Below, piece after piece: positions 46,228 through 57,645 of a DNA stretch of 64,000 nt; the first letter of the stretch is position 1; every line of letters starts with the position of its first letter. Source of the stretch: Pachypanchax playfairii. Lineage: Eukaryota > Chordata > Actinopteri > Cyprinodontiformes > Aplocheilidae. Both the position numbers and the translations under genes were made by a program. The stretch lies in contig SSNP01000145.1 in NCBI GenBank assembly GCA_006937955.1, forward strand, positions 323,356-387,355, in the 5' to 3' direction. The notes below the pieces were generated by a model that had not been told where the DNA came from, did no database searches, and was given only the letters and a program-made list of their open reading frames with translations.

Positions 46228-46554
46228 TCACCTGGTCACAAGGAAATGAGCCATGTCAGCATCCGTTTTCACTCCCAAATGCAGCTGAAGTTCCCTCCAT
46301 GAACCGAACGCATATCCAATATTTATACGGGCGCCTGCCCGGCTTCTGTCATGTTTTTTTTTAGACTCACGAGATGCCGCTGATAAAGTCTTTTTTTTCT
46401 TCGTGGTGCCACGTTTTTGGGGGGTGAGAGTGGATGCAGGTCGTTTGCTGGCTGCAGAAACATCCATAAGTATACCTTCAGTGTTTGAATCCAAGTCCAC
46501 GGCGACCATGTACTTCTTGTTCAAGAGCTGTCGGCAACGCGCATGCAGCGTCAA
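46228..46554 (-). pseudogene. Transposon-associated ORF fragment (RINIGYAFGSWRELQ)
   Basis: The frame has a Lys/Thr-rich middle and ends INIGYAFGSWRELQLHLGVK with DADMAHFLVTR, followed by a GTGAGA donor. Similar phrases (NIG.AF..WREL...G.K.DAE.A.FLL) occur in many fish transposon-borne genes that I recall with THAP or zinc-finger parts. The family is not assigned. It is probably a first exon left behind. Confidence 0.5.
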
Positions 46555-46748
46555 TTTACGTCACATCCCTACAACTGCGCGGGAAATTCGGATGTTGAAC
46601 TGCAGCGCATTATGTAGCACACAGCGTTTCCAAGGCAACAGACATATATGCGGATGGCCTCGTTATTTTGGGTTTTTAATGCTTCATGACCCATTAGCAT
46701 TGAATAAACTGGAAATACATGTGTAGTTTTTCACAAATCTTGCCTTAA

Positions 46749-47235
46749 AGCAGAACTAAGTAAGTTTTGCTCTCGATCTCCCCCTACTGGTCCCCTGTGA
46801 AAGCTCACTGTCGTAACGTTCCCCGCCGCCGCCGCAGACCCCCCCCCCTTACCCCCCCACCCCCTCCACCCCGCCGCCGCCCCCCCAACAACAACTCGCA
46901 GAGAACGCTTTTGCAAGAAGAAAGAAAAACAAAACCAAGAAAATGTCTCGACAGGTGAGTATTATTGTCATCTTTGCGCTCCTAAGGGTGGCGTTGCTAA
47001 CAACGGCAAGGGCTTCATGCTTGTATTTATGTACGTGAGTGTGAGTGCCGTAAAGCAGGTTTGTTCTCGCGAGATTAGTCGGGTCCGATTCACTGAAAGT
47101 TGCAAGTGCTGCTTTCAGGACACAGACCCCGGAGGGAGGAGAGGGACCCACGAATCACCCCGCCAAGTCCTTGTTTACCCCCACAGGGACTCTAGAAAAC
47201 ATTTATTGAGGTGAAAAAACTTACTTAGTTCTGCT
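46749..47235. mobile_element. TTAA-target MITE nested in another element
   Basis: The left inverted repeat AGCAGAACTAAGTAAGTTTT and right AAAACTTACTTAGTTCTGCT are exact reverse complements over 20 bp. TTAA flanks both sides (46745-46748, 47236-47239). The interior has a (CCG)n/C-rich block at 46820-46890. It has no coding capacity and sits inside the right terminus of the element above. Confidence 0.88.
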
Positions 47236-47249
47236 TTAAGTCCCTTTAA

Positions 47250-50130
47250 GATTAAGGAACGAAACATCTTTTCTAATTTTATATTGAAAAAAAACCCCTC
47301 AGAAATATTAATATTTAATATTCAGATTCTTGAAAAATGTTTGGGTTTTGACAACCGTAAAACATCTGGAACACAAACACTTGAAAACATTTACTAAAAC
47401 TTAAACAAGTCATGCCTCATGGGGCAAGTTTGAACATGTTCTACCATGTTACTCAAGATTGTGATTTTATTGGCACCTTAAAGGCAGTAAGAAGCTGTTT
47501 GACTTTATTTTGACCATAACTTTAAAATATGAAAGAAAAGTAACTGCAAATCGAGACTGATGCAACATCTGCATAAAGCCACGGGAGTTACAAGCATGCA
47601 GGGAAAGGCTTATACAACATGTACGCATGAAATAAACACAATTTCATTAAAAAAAAACCCACACATTTCTCCTTATGAGAGCATTTAGCTGTGGAGTGTT
47701 TGATGCAGCGAGTCAAAGGCAAAAGAGGATTTCAAACATCACCATTTCTCCATAATTCCTCTTAATCCAAACACTAACAAAACAGGAGGAAGTTCAATCT
47801 AATTGAAGAGAGGATAAAAGCCAAGAATATCCAGTGTCGGAACAGATACGAGGATTAATTAGTATTGTTGCTCGTCTGTTTACGTGTACTTGACTGCGCA
47901 GGCCATACGTTGTGCCAAGCATTATCCAAGTGATGGTGTGTGTGTGTGTGTGTGTGGAAGTGTGTTGGTGTTTGGCAGTACTCAAGATGGTAATTGTTTC
48001 TGTATTACACCCAATAAGTGGAGCCACCACCTCGTTAACGAATGCTCGCTGCCACGAGAAGCATGTTTGATTGGATTTCCTTGTTTTAATCACCCTGCCT
48101 CTATTTTTGCCCGTGGTGGTGGTAATTACATGGATGGATTACATTTTATTATTTTTTTTAATGTCAGCACCATAAAGGCACATAATTGTGGTCAGAAGCA
48201 TCACTCACACAAAGATGAAAGAGTCTTGATGGATCTTTTTTGAGGATTAGAGTAAATCTCTGTGAAAGAAAACTGAGCAACAAAATGTAATTAATTAAAA
48301 GTAAGTGTTCATATTTCCACAAAATTATTGCTGGAAAGTTAGCACAACCACCACATCCATTTTGTACATCTATAAATCTGGTGAGGAGATTAAAGTCAAG
48401 GATATGAGTGGCCATGTTGGATAATTTGGCTAATTTTGCTGAAATAAGAAATTCAAATTAGCAATGAAACTAGCATTTTTTTGGTGTCACACTACTGAAT
48501 CCATATTCTGAAAGGCTTTTTAAAATTGAGGTACTTTGGACAAATCATGCACAATCAATATCTTATCTCCTATAGCTCTTCGAATGGCCACAGTTTTGAG
48601 AAACAAAGTTTAATTTCGGAGAAGACTGACAAGCTAACGGCTAGTCTGAATGCAGCAAAGAAGAAAAAGAACAGCAGCTTACTGGCTTAAATCTTAAAAG
48701 TTGCATAGTGATCGATGCAAATACTATTTTATAAACATTTACACAACAGACAGTTTAAATTGTACAAGATCTACAAAGAATTCTAGAGTTACTTGCAACA
48801 GAAATTAGCAGCGGAGAAAGCTAGCTGTAGCACTTAAAACTATAAGCTGGGCTAACATAACATTTCTACTAAAATTACCATGTAATGCAAGTTTTAAAAT
48901 CAGCTTTCGCTTTAAGCATTTTTTATTGGAGTTGTTTCAAAACAGCAGAAATTAAAATTTTGCCCTCTTTAGACTAGCTGTTAGCTAGTTAGCCTGTTCA
49001 GACTACAGTATAACTTGAAGAAGAACCAACCGCCGCCGCCACCCCCCCCACACACACACTTCAAATTAATGAAACAATCCCTATAAAACTAGTTAAATGG
49101 TAAAAACAAAATGGTGTCTTGAAAAACACAATGTTGATTTCAGATTAATTTATTTGTCAGAGTCAAATTTAACGCCTCACTGAACCAACCCATTACCTTT
49201 AAGCTTTTTATCTATTTAGATTGATTGTATCTCGTCACCCCGATGTGACATTAGTCCACATCTCAGGTGCTGATGTTGCCCCACAGTTTCCACAGTTGGA
49301 GAAGAAATCTGTTTTAACGTCAGAAAGACGGGATGCTGAGAAGCCAAAATACATACCTGGTCTTTGTTTATGAATAAAATGTGTTTTTAAGCATTTCCAT
49401 GTGTTCCACACGCATACAGCATGATCTGAGTCTCAGTTTTAATTGATTGAGTTAAAAGGTGGTTTTATTTCTACATCTATTAGATAGAGATATTTCTGTG
49501 TGCTCAGCTGTCCTGTAAGAAGTATGTTCACATTTATTCACCTGGTACTTTACTCCTTAGGGGCCTCTTTGAAGCTACACAGCAGCAAGTGGAGAGTGTG
49601 GAGATGACAGCGGGAAATAGCTGCTATGCAGCAGAAAAAAAAACATGAAAAAAATCTTAAAACTTGTTTAACTGTAGCCTGTAGGAGCCCAGATGTTTGA
49701 TTTTATATGAAAAATATCTGGATTTGCTGCTTGTATGTTGGTAACAAAAAACAACATTTCATGAAAATTATCCACATACAGAAAATAACAGTCTAATATG
49801 TGTTTCACAACTTTAGTCACACACAGATATGTGGTAAGAATGTGTTGTATACCATAGCAGTGTCTTTTATCTGTAGAACATGGATCTTGAAATAGTCTGA
49901 AAGGTCGAAACATCGGTCATCGAACACGATTCAACTCCGTGTAGCACATCATGTCAGATTAAGTACATTAAACAGTCAACAATCTGTCAGGAGGAGCAGC
50001 TTTTAACATGGTGGTTAATAATAGTGAGGATTAGGCTACAACGTCATTAAAAAGTTACAGAATCCATGTTCTATATTAAATGTTTGTTTTACTAGTTACC
50101 TCATAGTAAAAATCAATAATCAGAACATAA
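47250..50130. other. Gene-poor interval
   Basis: No exon recognised. It contains a (TG)n run at 47937-47956 and AT-rich tracts. Parts near 47.6-48.3 kb look less degenerate than their surroundings and might be conserved non-coding sequence, but this cannot be judged without alignment. Confidence 0.4.
47937..47956. repeat. (TG)n microsatellite
   Basis: About ten TG units, a common vertebrate dinucleotide repeat. Confidence 0.9.
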
Positions 50131-50133
50131 ATA

Positions 50134-50874
50134 TTAAAAAGGCCATTTCATACACATTTCAGGACTTTGTGGTTATTTCAGTATTAACCAGTAATATGAA
50201 ACATTTTATATCTAAAAAACGTCAGGAAACACTGATTAACAGTCCTTTCAATCTGTCTGCATTAAAATTTTCCGGTTCCGGCTCCTTCCGTCAGGCCTCG
50301 AGCAGCAGCTCATTCATATTCATTATTCAAATTTGCTGGACTCTGATTGGCTAATGAACTAGCCTATCAGAGCAAGGTATACTGTTTCCTGCCCTGCTGC
50401 GCATGGCAACATCAGACGTCGTGTCTTCCTGTTTGCTACGTCTTATGCTAACAGCTTTTAGCCAGCAGCATGCTAGGCGTGGTTTCAACTGCAGGAGCTG
50501 CCGAACACTAACGAACAAAGGAGTTGTGATGAAACAGATACAGGCCGTTCAGACTCGGGAGAACTCGGGTTTTATCGCCACCTGCGTAGTTCAGATGCCT
50601 GAACTTCATGAACTCTTTCTGTGTGAAGCAGCAGCTGCTCCATTCTGAGTTTGACCAGATGATGAAGTTCCTTACCTTTCCACTACAGCTGATTCTAGCG
50701 TCCTGAACTCATGTCAACCACTTGGGACCTGGATCCTGATCTTATGGCCATTAAAACTGAAAGAGAAGTTGTTGACCTGTTTTCACACCCACTATGAAGG
50801 TAAGAACACCTGAGGAGCTAAAATATTCAACAGAAACCTCAGAAAAACCGTTTTTAATGTAGGGGCCTCTTTAA
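50134..50874 (+). mobile_element. 570-bp inverted-repeat element, copy 3, with 155-bp insertion
   Basis: Same sequence as copies 1, 2 and 4, in plus orientation, ending GGGGCCTCTTTAA. Between 50592 and 50747 an unrelated block of about 155 bp replaces the short stretch GAGA found in the other copies. Confidence 0.85.
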
Positions 50875-50879
50875 CAACC

Positions 50880-53520
50880 GCTTCTCAGCGAGACTCGTAG
50901 GATTGTTGTATTGCTACAAACAAACATAACATCATGTTGTTTGTTAACATGCATGAATGAATGTGAATGAATTTGGAATTTATTATTTATTTAATTGATT
51001 ATTTTATTAACTTAACTTTATTAACTTTATTATTTCATTAACTTTGTACAATTCACCCATATCATGATGTTACCACCGCCGTGCTTGACAGTTGATAAAG
51101 TTGACAATAATTGCTTAAAATATGGATGGCTAGTTCTTGTTTATCGTGACCTTCAAACTTGGATTAAAAAAAAAACTAAAAGTGAATGAGTGCAGCATCT
51201 AATGCGCTGGGATCCTAAATCATTGTTTTTCGTTAATTTGGAGAGTTATACAAGAAGTGATGTGACCACAAACGCTGCTGTATGTGCAGCTATGTGGGCG
51301 CAGCTGCCCCTTGTTGTGCTGATGAACGACCGCTGTCACTGTCCGCCTTTCAGCCACTACAGTCACATCCTACGTGCTGCTTTTAGCGTTCATCCAATTT
51401 TAGTTTTAGCAGGTGGCTTGTTTTTGAGCGCCGCGTATCCAAACAAACTGTTGAAATAACCTTCTCTCTGCACTCGGAGAGAGAGTGGGAGTCCAGTTGG
51501 TGGTGGTGTGAAGAACAGTATTGTGGGTAAATGTCACTGAGAGCCTTCTGTTCTAGATCTGACTAAGTGAACAGAAAAAAATTAATCTATCAGCATATCC
51601 ATCATGTTGTCAGGTTGAGACAGAGACAGACAGAAAGACACACACAGGGAAAAAAAGAAGACAGCTGCTAAATAGTCAGACATCATTTCAGACTCATACA
51701 GTCACTGAGCGACATCATTGTTTTTCTTAATGTTAAATGGACCAAACATGAACTCATTTTCCACACAATTGGCTTCTGCCTCATTCCAAAGGGACTTGTG
51801 TACACTGTACAGTACCTCTCCCTCGACTCGTGGGTACACTGTGGTCTCATTTAACCACTGACTGCTGCAGACATATGGCGTCAAATGGCATCGAAACAAA
51901 AAAAGTTCAGATGATCTCCTCCATCAGGATCAAGCTGAAACATGTTGCATGCACTTCCTTTAAAATGATATTTTAAAACGGTACATAACGGAACTGTTTG
52001 ATTTTTTTTGTTTACATAATTCAGAAAAAACCTACAATGAGGTAGAAGAAACTGTCGACAACAACAACATGACACAACATAGGCTCATCTGCAATGTGTT
52101 TTTTTGAACTTCTGACAAACAGCAAAACTAAAATACTGAATGAAAAATAGAAACTAAATACAGTATTTTGAATGTTATAAAAAACTTTCCTCACACAGAA
52201 CTGATTCTTAAAGACGGAACACAGCAGGTGCTCATTCACGTCTGCTCACAGTCCTGTTGAGAATCAGCTTCATAAAGAGAAGCAGTAGAATAATAACTTT
52301 AACACCTGTAGCTCTTTTAGGTCTGTAATTATTCTGCTGATGTCCTTAAAAACAGTTAATGAAGTAAAATCACAAGATGTAAATCATCTTTGTCCTGATG
52401 ATGTTTGATTTAAAAACTTCTCTGGACCCTCTCTGGCTCAGGCTCGTGTTGAGAGGAGTCCTCCTGGACCCCTGACACTCTGGAGCCCTTCAGACTCAGG
52501 AATGGAACGAGAGACATCAGGCTGGATCCTCTGAAACTCAGGAACAGGAGCTCATGGACCCTCCTGCAAACTCAAACTAGAGAGAGGTGTAAGGATGGAC
52601 ATGTTGAAACTTGGGAGGTGGAGGTCTGCCTGCCTTCCTGGAGGTAAGGAGGGGAGCATGGCTGAGCCTGTGCCCAGCAAGAGAGCTCCTCTCCCAGCTA
52701 GAGGACCCCTGGACAGTGGGTCCTCGGCCCTGGAGGGTTGGACTTAGGTTTTTTTCAGAGTTTTGCGCCCCTGGTAGTACAATTTCCTGGAGGTAACCAG
52801 GAACTTGAGGTCCTTAAACTTATCATTAATGTCCTGGAATCAGCAGGATGAAGCTCTATCAGCCTCGTGATGCTGCTTAATGATATCTGGACTATTATCA
52901 AAAGATAATATAAAATAAGTTCAATCAACAAAAACCAAAATCCTGAAGAGGCAAACACAGTTTAATCTGACAGTAATTAATTAAAAATCAGAGCTACATA
53001 TACTGAGAGAGGGTGATGAGATGAGGGGCTGCAGCTGGGAGATGATCACTGAAGGAGATGCAGGAGAAACGGGAGCGCAGAAGAAAACACACTGAAACAA
53101 AAACTTCCCCCCCAAAAAAACTAGATCCTAAACTCAAGACATAAACCAACAAGATACAAATACACCAAAACACAAAGCAGTAAAAGAACGGACAGAAGGA
53201 ACACAAGCAGTAAAAACAACAGATTCAGGAAAATGAACAAAAAACAGAGTCCAAACACAATAAAACCTTAAATCCCCAGAAAAATAAGTAACAAAAAAAA
53301 GCAGAAAGAAGACGTGTGACCAAAAACAAAGCAAAGCAAATCATTTAATACCATCTGGTGTTTGTTAAAAACCATTTATGTGAAACTACAAAACATTATT
53401 TCTGGCCTTAATGCAACAGGCAGAATGCACCTGTGACCAGTCAATATGACTGAAACCAATCTGAAGCATTAAATAAAGTAAATCGAGCACAATATTGACC
53501 CCACTGAATACTAAAGTGAT
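50880..53520. other. Gene-poor interval
   Basis: No exon recognised. A G/C-richer stretch at 52430-52745 repeats phrases like CTCAGGAA and CTGGA irregularly but gives no coding frame with splice support. 53.0-53.3 kb is A-rich. Confidence 0.4.
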
Positions 53521-53529
53521 CAAAACATA

Positions 53530-53700
53530 CTCAAGCTTGGCGAGCGAATGTAGAGCGCTGATGCCCTCCAGCTCTCTCAGTCTGTCCTCGCTGGCTGCGC
53601 GCCCAGAGGGCAGGACGCCGAAATGGATGGGCCCAGATGGCCCCGCTGTCGGGGGCTCACCGCCATAATAGGTTGCACCCTGACGTCAGGCTGTGATTGG
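53530..53700 (-). promoter_or_regulatory. CpG-rich island with CCAAT box and CRE, possible unidentified first exon
   Basis: On the minus strand: CCAATCA (53700-53694), a perfect palindromic CRE TGACGTCA (53681-53688), then a GC-rich stretch. In one frame it reads GPIHFGVLPSGRAASEDRL and RELEGISALHSLAKLE up to a CTTGAGTATGTT donor-like site. The frame is open for about 50 codons but has no ATG. An ATG in another frame gives a short ORF. It may be a promoter with a non-coding or partly coding first exon. I do not recognise the peptide. Confidence 0.35.
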
Positions 53701-54621
53701 ATACTTTGATTTGCTTTCCCCCTCTGGCCAACACCTGTGGACTGTGTGGTGATATGAAGGGAAACTGGAGTGTGTGTTCTTTTATCCTTTAAGGCGTTAC
53801 ACTTGTTGAATGTGGATATTAATGTAAGTTAATTATAGTGAAGATAACTTCATAAAACTGCATTAATATTTAGAAAAACAACATTTTACTAAACATTCTG
53901 ATTATTTGTACATAAAATCCATCCTCCTTTCTTTCCTAAAAAAAGTTTAATTATTCAGTTTTACAGATTAGCGCACTTCAGCATCATCAAAAATCAGAAT
54001 TTCCCAATGTTTCTTAATCATGCCCAACTTTACCTCACGTGTGCACGTTCTGGCTTGTACGCTCGCTAACTATCCAATCAAACAGTATATTTAAGTGCTG
54101 ATCAAGATATTTTTTTTAATGATAAAATACTGAATGAAAATGTCTCCGTGTAGATCCACATCTGGATCCTGACTTTTCCCCGACCGTTTCCCGCTGCCTG
54201 TTAGATGTTGACTGACCTGAACGTTAGCGTGGTATTTAGCCATATGTTCATACACAGACATGCCAAAAAGCTAAAGGACATGCTAAGCATGACAAATCAT
54301 GATAAGAGCTAGTGATATTTCAGGAAGTTGGACCAGCTTGTCATGAATCCGGATTAGTTGTCGTGTTTTGCAGTTTCTCTCCTTCTCACTGCTCATGTCC
54401 TGTTCTGCTCTCATTGCAATCTCGTCTCATGCCTTTCACCTGGATCCGCCCACATATTAGCTCCATCTTGCCTTTTACTCGTCACCAGATTGTTTGTCCA
54501 CCTGAGGCATCTACTTTGAGTTTCTACCAAAAAATAAAAACACTTATGTCTCACTTGAGTCCAGCTGTCAAACAAACTTTGACTCAACTTCCTGTTTCAT
54601 GACAAGGGACAAACAAATATG

Positions 54622-55199
54622 TTAAAGAGGCCCTTCCATTAAAAACAGTTTTTCTGAGGTTTCTGTTGAATATTTTAGCTCCACAGGTGTTCTTACCTTC
54701 ATAGTGAAAACAGCTCAACAACTTCTCTTTCAGTTTTAATCTCTCAAACTACGCAGGTGGTGATAAAACCTGAGTTCTGAACGGCCTGTATTTGTTTCAT
54801 CACAACTCCTATGTTCGTTAGTATTCGGCAGCTCCCGCAGTTGAAACCACACCTAGCATGCTGCTGGCTAAAAGCTGTTAGCATAAGACGTAGCAAACAG
54901 GAAGACACGACGTCTGATGTTGCCATGCGAAGTGGGGCAGGAAACAGTATACCTTGCTCTCATAGGCTAGTTTTTTGGCCAATCAGACTCCAGCAAATTC
55001 GAATAATGAATATGAACGAGCTGCTGCTCGAGGCCTGACGGAAGGAGACGGAACCACCCGAATTTTAACGCAGACAGATTGAAAGGTCTGTTAATCAGTG
55101 TTTCCTGATGTTTTTTAGATATAAAATGTTTCATATTACTGGTTAATACTTAAGAAATAAACACAAAGTCCTGAAATTTGTATGAAATGTCCTCTTTAA
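54622..55199 (-). mobile_element. 570-bp inverted-repeat element, copy 4
   Basis: Begins TTAAAGAGGCCC and ends CCTCTTTAA. It is close to copy 1 in sequence and orientation. It contains the shared internal phrase with GCATGCTAGG and the TAAGACGTAGCAAACAGGAA block. No target duplication could be fixed, because the flanks are A/T-rich. Confidence 0.87.
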
Positions 55200-55204
55200 A
55201 TGTG

Positions 55205-57635
55205 ATACTTTTGGTCAAAATGTAAGTTTTGACTGAATTATTTGCTGAAATCTCAAAGACTCTGAAGCAGGTAAAACACCAAACTGGCTTCATTTTGGGT
55301 TTATGGCCTACAACAAGCATGAGAGTTTTTTAATCCAAGGCTGCGGACATGTAGAAATGTAATATCAATATGTGTAGGAGCTCTAAAGAGCTGCTTAACA
55401 GGTGTAACTGTTTCAAAATGCTCAAAACATACACAGTATTTTAATTAAATTACAATATGTGAAATCTTACATAATCCCGCTAGGAATTATTGATCTGTGT
55501 ACGAGTTTTAGTGTGTTTTAGCTTAAATCTCTCATTTAATGTCTGGGCTACAGAATCATATGATTCAAATAAAAATGGCTGAAACTCCTTGAGCATGATA
55601 ATTGAGCACATCTTTGACAGGAAATGACTTTCTGTATTCCAACAATAGGAATGGGAATCCTAACTCATAGGGCATGTAATTCTAACAGTCTCAGATGTCT
55701 GAGTTTGGAAACTTTGATGAGTCTTGGGATGAATTCTGTCACGCTTCATGCTCTACGTCTAGGCTGGGAGTTTAGTTTGCCATCGTGTATCAGTAACTCC
55801 TAAGACTCCATTAGGATCAAAACACAGTAGCAAACATAAAACAGAACATTTTTGAGCCTGTATTGATTCACTTTGCTCACTTCTGCAGATGTCGACATCG
55901 CCATCAGGTCACTGAAGGGGCATTCGGACGCAGACGACCCACTTAAACTACCCACATGCTTGTTGATGGAGAAACACTGATCAAATCATCAGCGCTGTGG
56001 GATGCAGTTGAATTTGTTCAGGAGATTCTTGCATCCTTCATGTTCATGTCAGCAGCATGTTGGGTCAATGAACAAGAACCAGCTTTCATCTGTCATAGCG
56101 GATCAGACTCAGAAGGATTTAAAAAAGGTCATGTGACAGCTCAATTCTGTCCAGAATGCTCTACCTTCTTGTGGGGACATTTTTTTTATCAACCACTCGT
56201 CTGCAAGTTTGAAAATTAAAAGCTATAAGAACAGGTTTTCTTCTTCTCTTGATGCACCAGATGATTTATTACTCAGACGTGTCATTACTCATGGTATTTT
56301 TTTAAGGAGACGTCGCTGTTTGCAGTTTTTAAAGAATATGAAACAATGCTTCTGTTCTAGTTCCTTCTGTCGTAAGAGTTTCTCTTATAATTTGATTTCA
56401 AAAATGCACGAAGACAAGGAAAAGAAAGATCAACAGAAATAAAGTCTTGTATTCTCAAATGTCAAGATGGAAATATTTCAACTTTTATTTGTCAAAAAAT
56501 GAAGTTTCTCACAGATCTGGGATTGTTGGTGACAGTGAGGAAAATGTGCACATTTTCTGTTGGAGTGGCACTGAAAGTCTTTACAAAGCTGACACGGCAA
56601 ATAGATTACGACATTTGTGCAACATTTGTGAGATTGTCATGCAATTCTTTAGGTTGCAATTTATCTCTGCAGTTTATTCACACTAAGAATGTCAGATTCA
56701 ACTGATTCTCTCCAGCAGCTCCTTCCAAAGTCCAACTACATTTCTCTGACTTTTATTCTAAACTGAGAAAGTTTCCGAAAGAGTTCATGATGCTGGCAGC
56801 TTCAACTTAAAGCAACATGAGAGTGAGATCCCATTGAGAACAAACATTCAAGATGTTTTGGAAACTCCTCCACAGTCCAGGGAAGGACGAGGAATCCCTC
56901 AGGGTCGTGTGTCCGGACTTTTGTTCCTCTGCTGTAGACATAATTTATAGAATCGTGCAACTTGTCCATTTTTCCTCACTTTAAAGGGACTGTATCATGC
57001 TATTTTAAAGTTTTTCAACATCTGGGATCAGCACATATATGATAAAACCTTACTGTTTGAATTATATTCACTTCATTTGTCCTGAAATATAACTTATATT
57101 CTCGAGTTATTCTGTGACCAGGAAGTAAAAGGCTCGGTTTGATTTTTCATGATACAGGACCTTTAAGCCCAAACTGCACAACCTGCTCTAACAGACTCAC
57201 TGGGATGCAGCTGTGATAAGTTCATTTCTTTATGGAATAATTCCACAATTAAACCGATATTAGGATTCTGGGAGAGACATTCTATACTTTGAAATTTTAA
57301 TTATTAATCTACAGCTTCATTTTTTTTTTACATGATCAGTTGTGGCTCCCAAAAAGTTAAAATGGCAACAGTCACATGTTGAAGAGGAGACTGAGGTCAC
57401 GATAACGACCAGTTTGTCGATGCAGCTGATCGATGTCGTATCCGGTAAACTTCTAAAGGCGTACTTTAGGTTGTAATTTTCTGTGAACTGGAAGTTTTGA
57501 AAGAGTTTCTTTTATTTTTTTAAACATTAACACTGTGTCTTCAGTTAAAAACTCATAAAAAGGTGTTGTGTGTGTGTTCAGCTTTACGAAATGACTCAAA
57601 AACCAAAGTTAGAAACGCAGCGTGAGGTAAAATTT
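55205..57635. other. Gene-poor interval left of cpped1
   Basis: AT-rich. Frames 55956-56219 and 56447-56705 (plus) have no domain or splice signals. No repeat family is recognised with confidence. Confidence 0.4.
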
Positions 57636-57639
57636 GATA

Positions 57640-57645
57640 TTTATT
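57640..57645 (-). terminator. cpped1: Candidate cpped1 poly(A) signal
   Basis: TTTATT on plus reads AATAAA on minus, about 1.6 kb past the cpped1 stop, at the edge of a stretch that resembles a 3' UTR. Other A/T-rich hexamers lie closer, so the choice is tentative. Confidence 0.35.

Larger units (their letters stand above)
45981..47249. mobile_element. TTAA-flanked DNA element, interrupted by a second element
   Basis: The left terminus TTAAAGGAACTTAAGGCA is an imperfect inverted match of the right terminus once 46749-47239 is removed (TTGCC, TTAA, GTCCCTTTAA). Inside is a minus-strand ORF fragment (46554-46228). It looks like a TTAA-specific element with a coding remnant. Confidence 0.7.

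Noticed and set aside
46767..46958. Plus-strand Arg/Pro-rich ORF
   Set aside because: It arises from the CCG/C-rich interior of the nested MITE.
50169..50648. Frames with MATSDVVSSCLLRLMLTAFS in several places
   Set aside because: The same peptide recurs because it is the body of the 570-bp repeat family, not a gene.
40720..57600. shisa9 expected here from human gene order
   Set aside because: I found no cysteine-rich Shisa domain or membrane exon in any frame. It may be absent, moved, or too diverged to see by eye.
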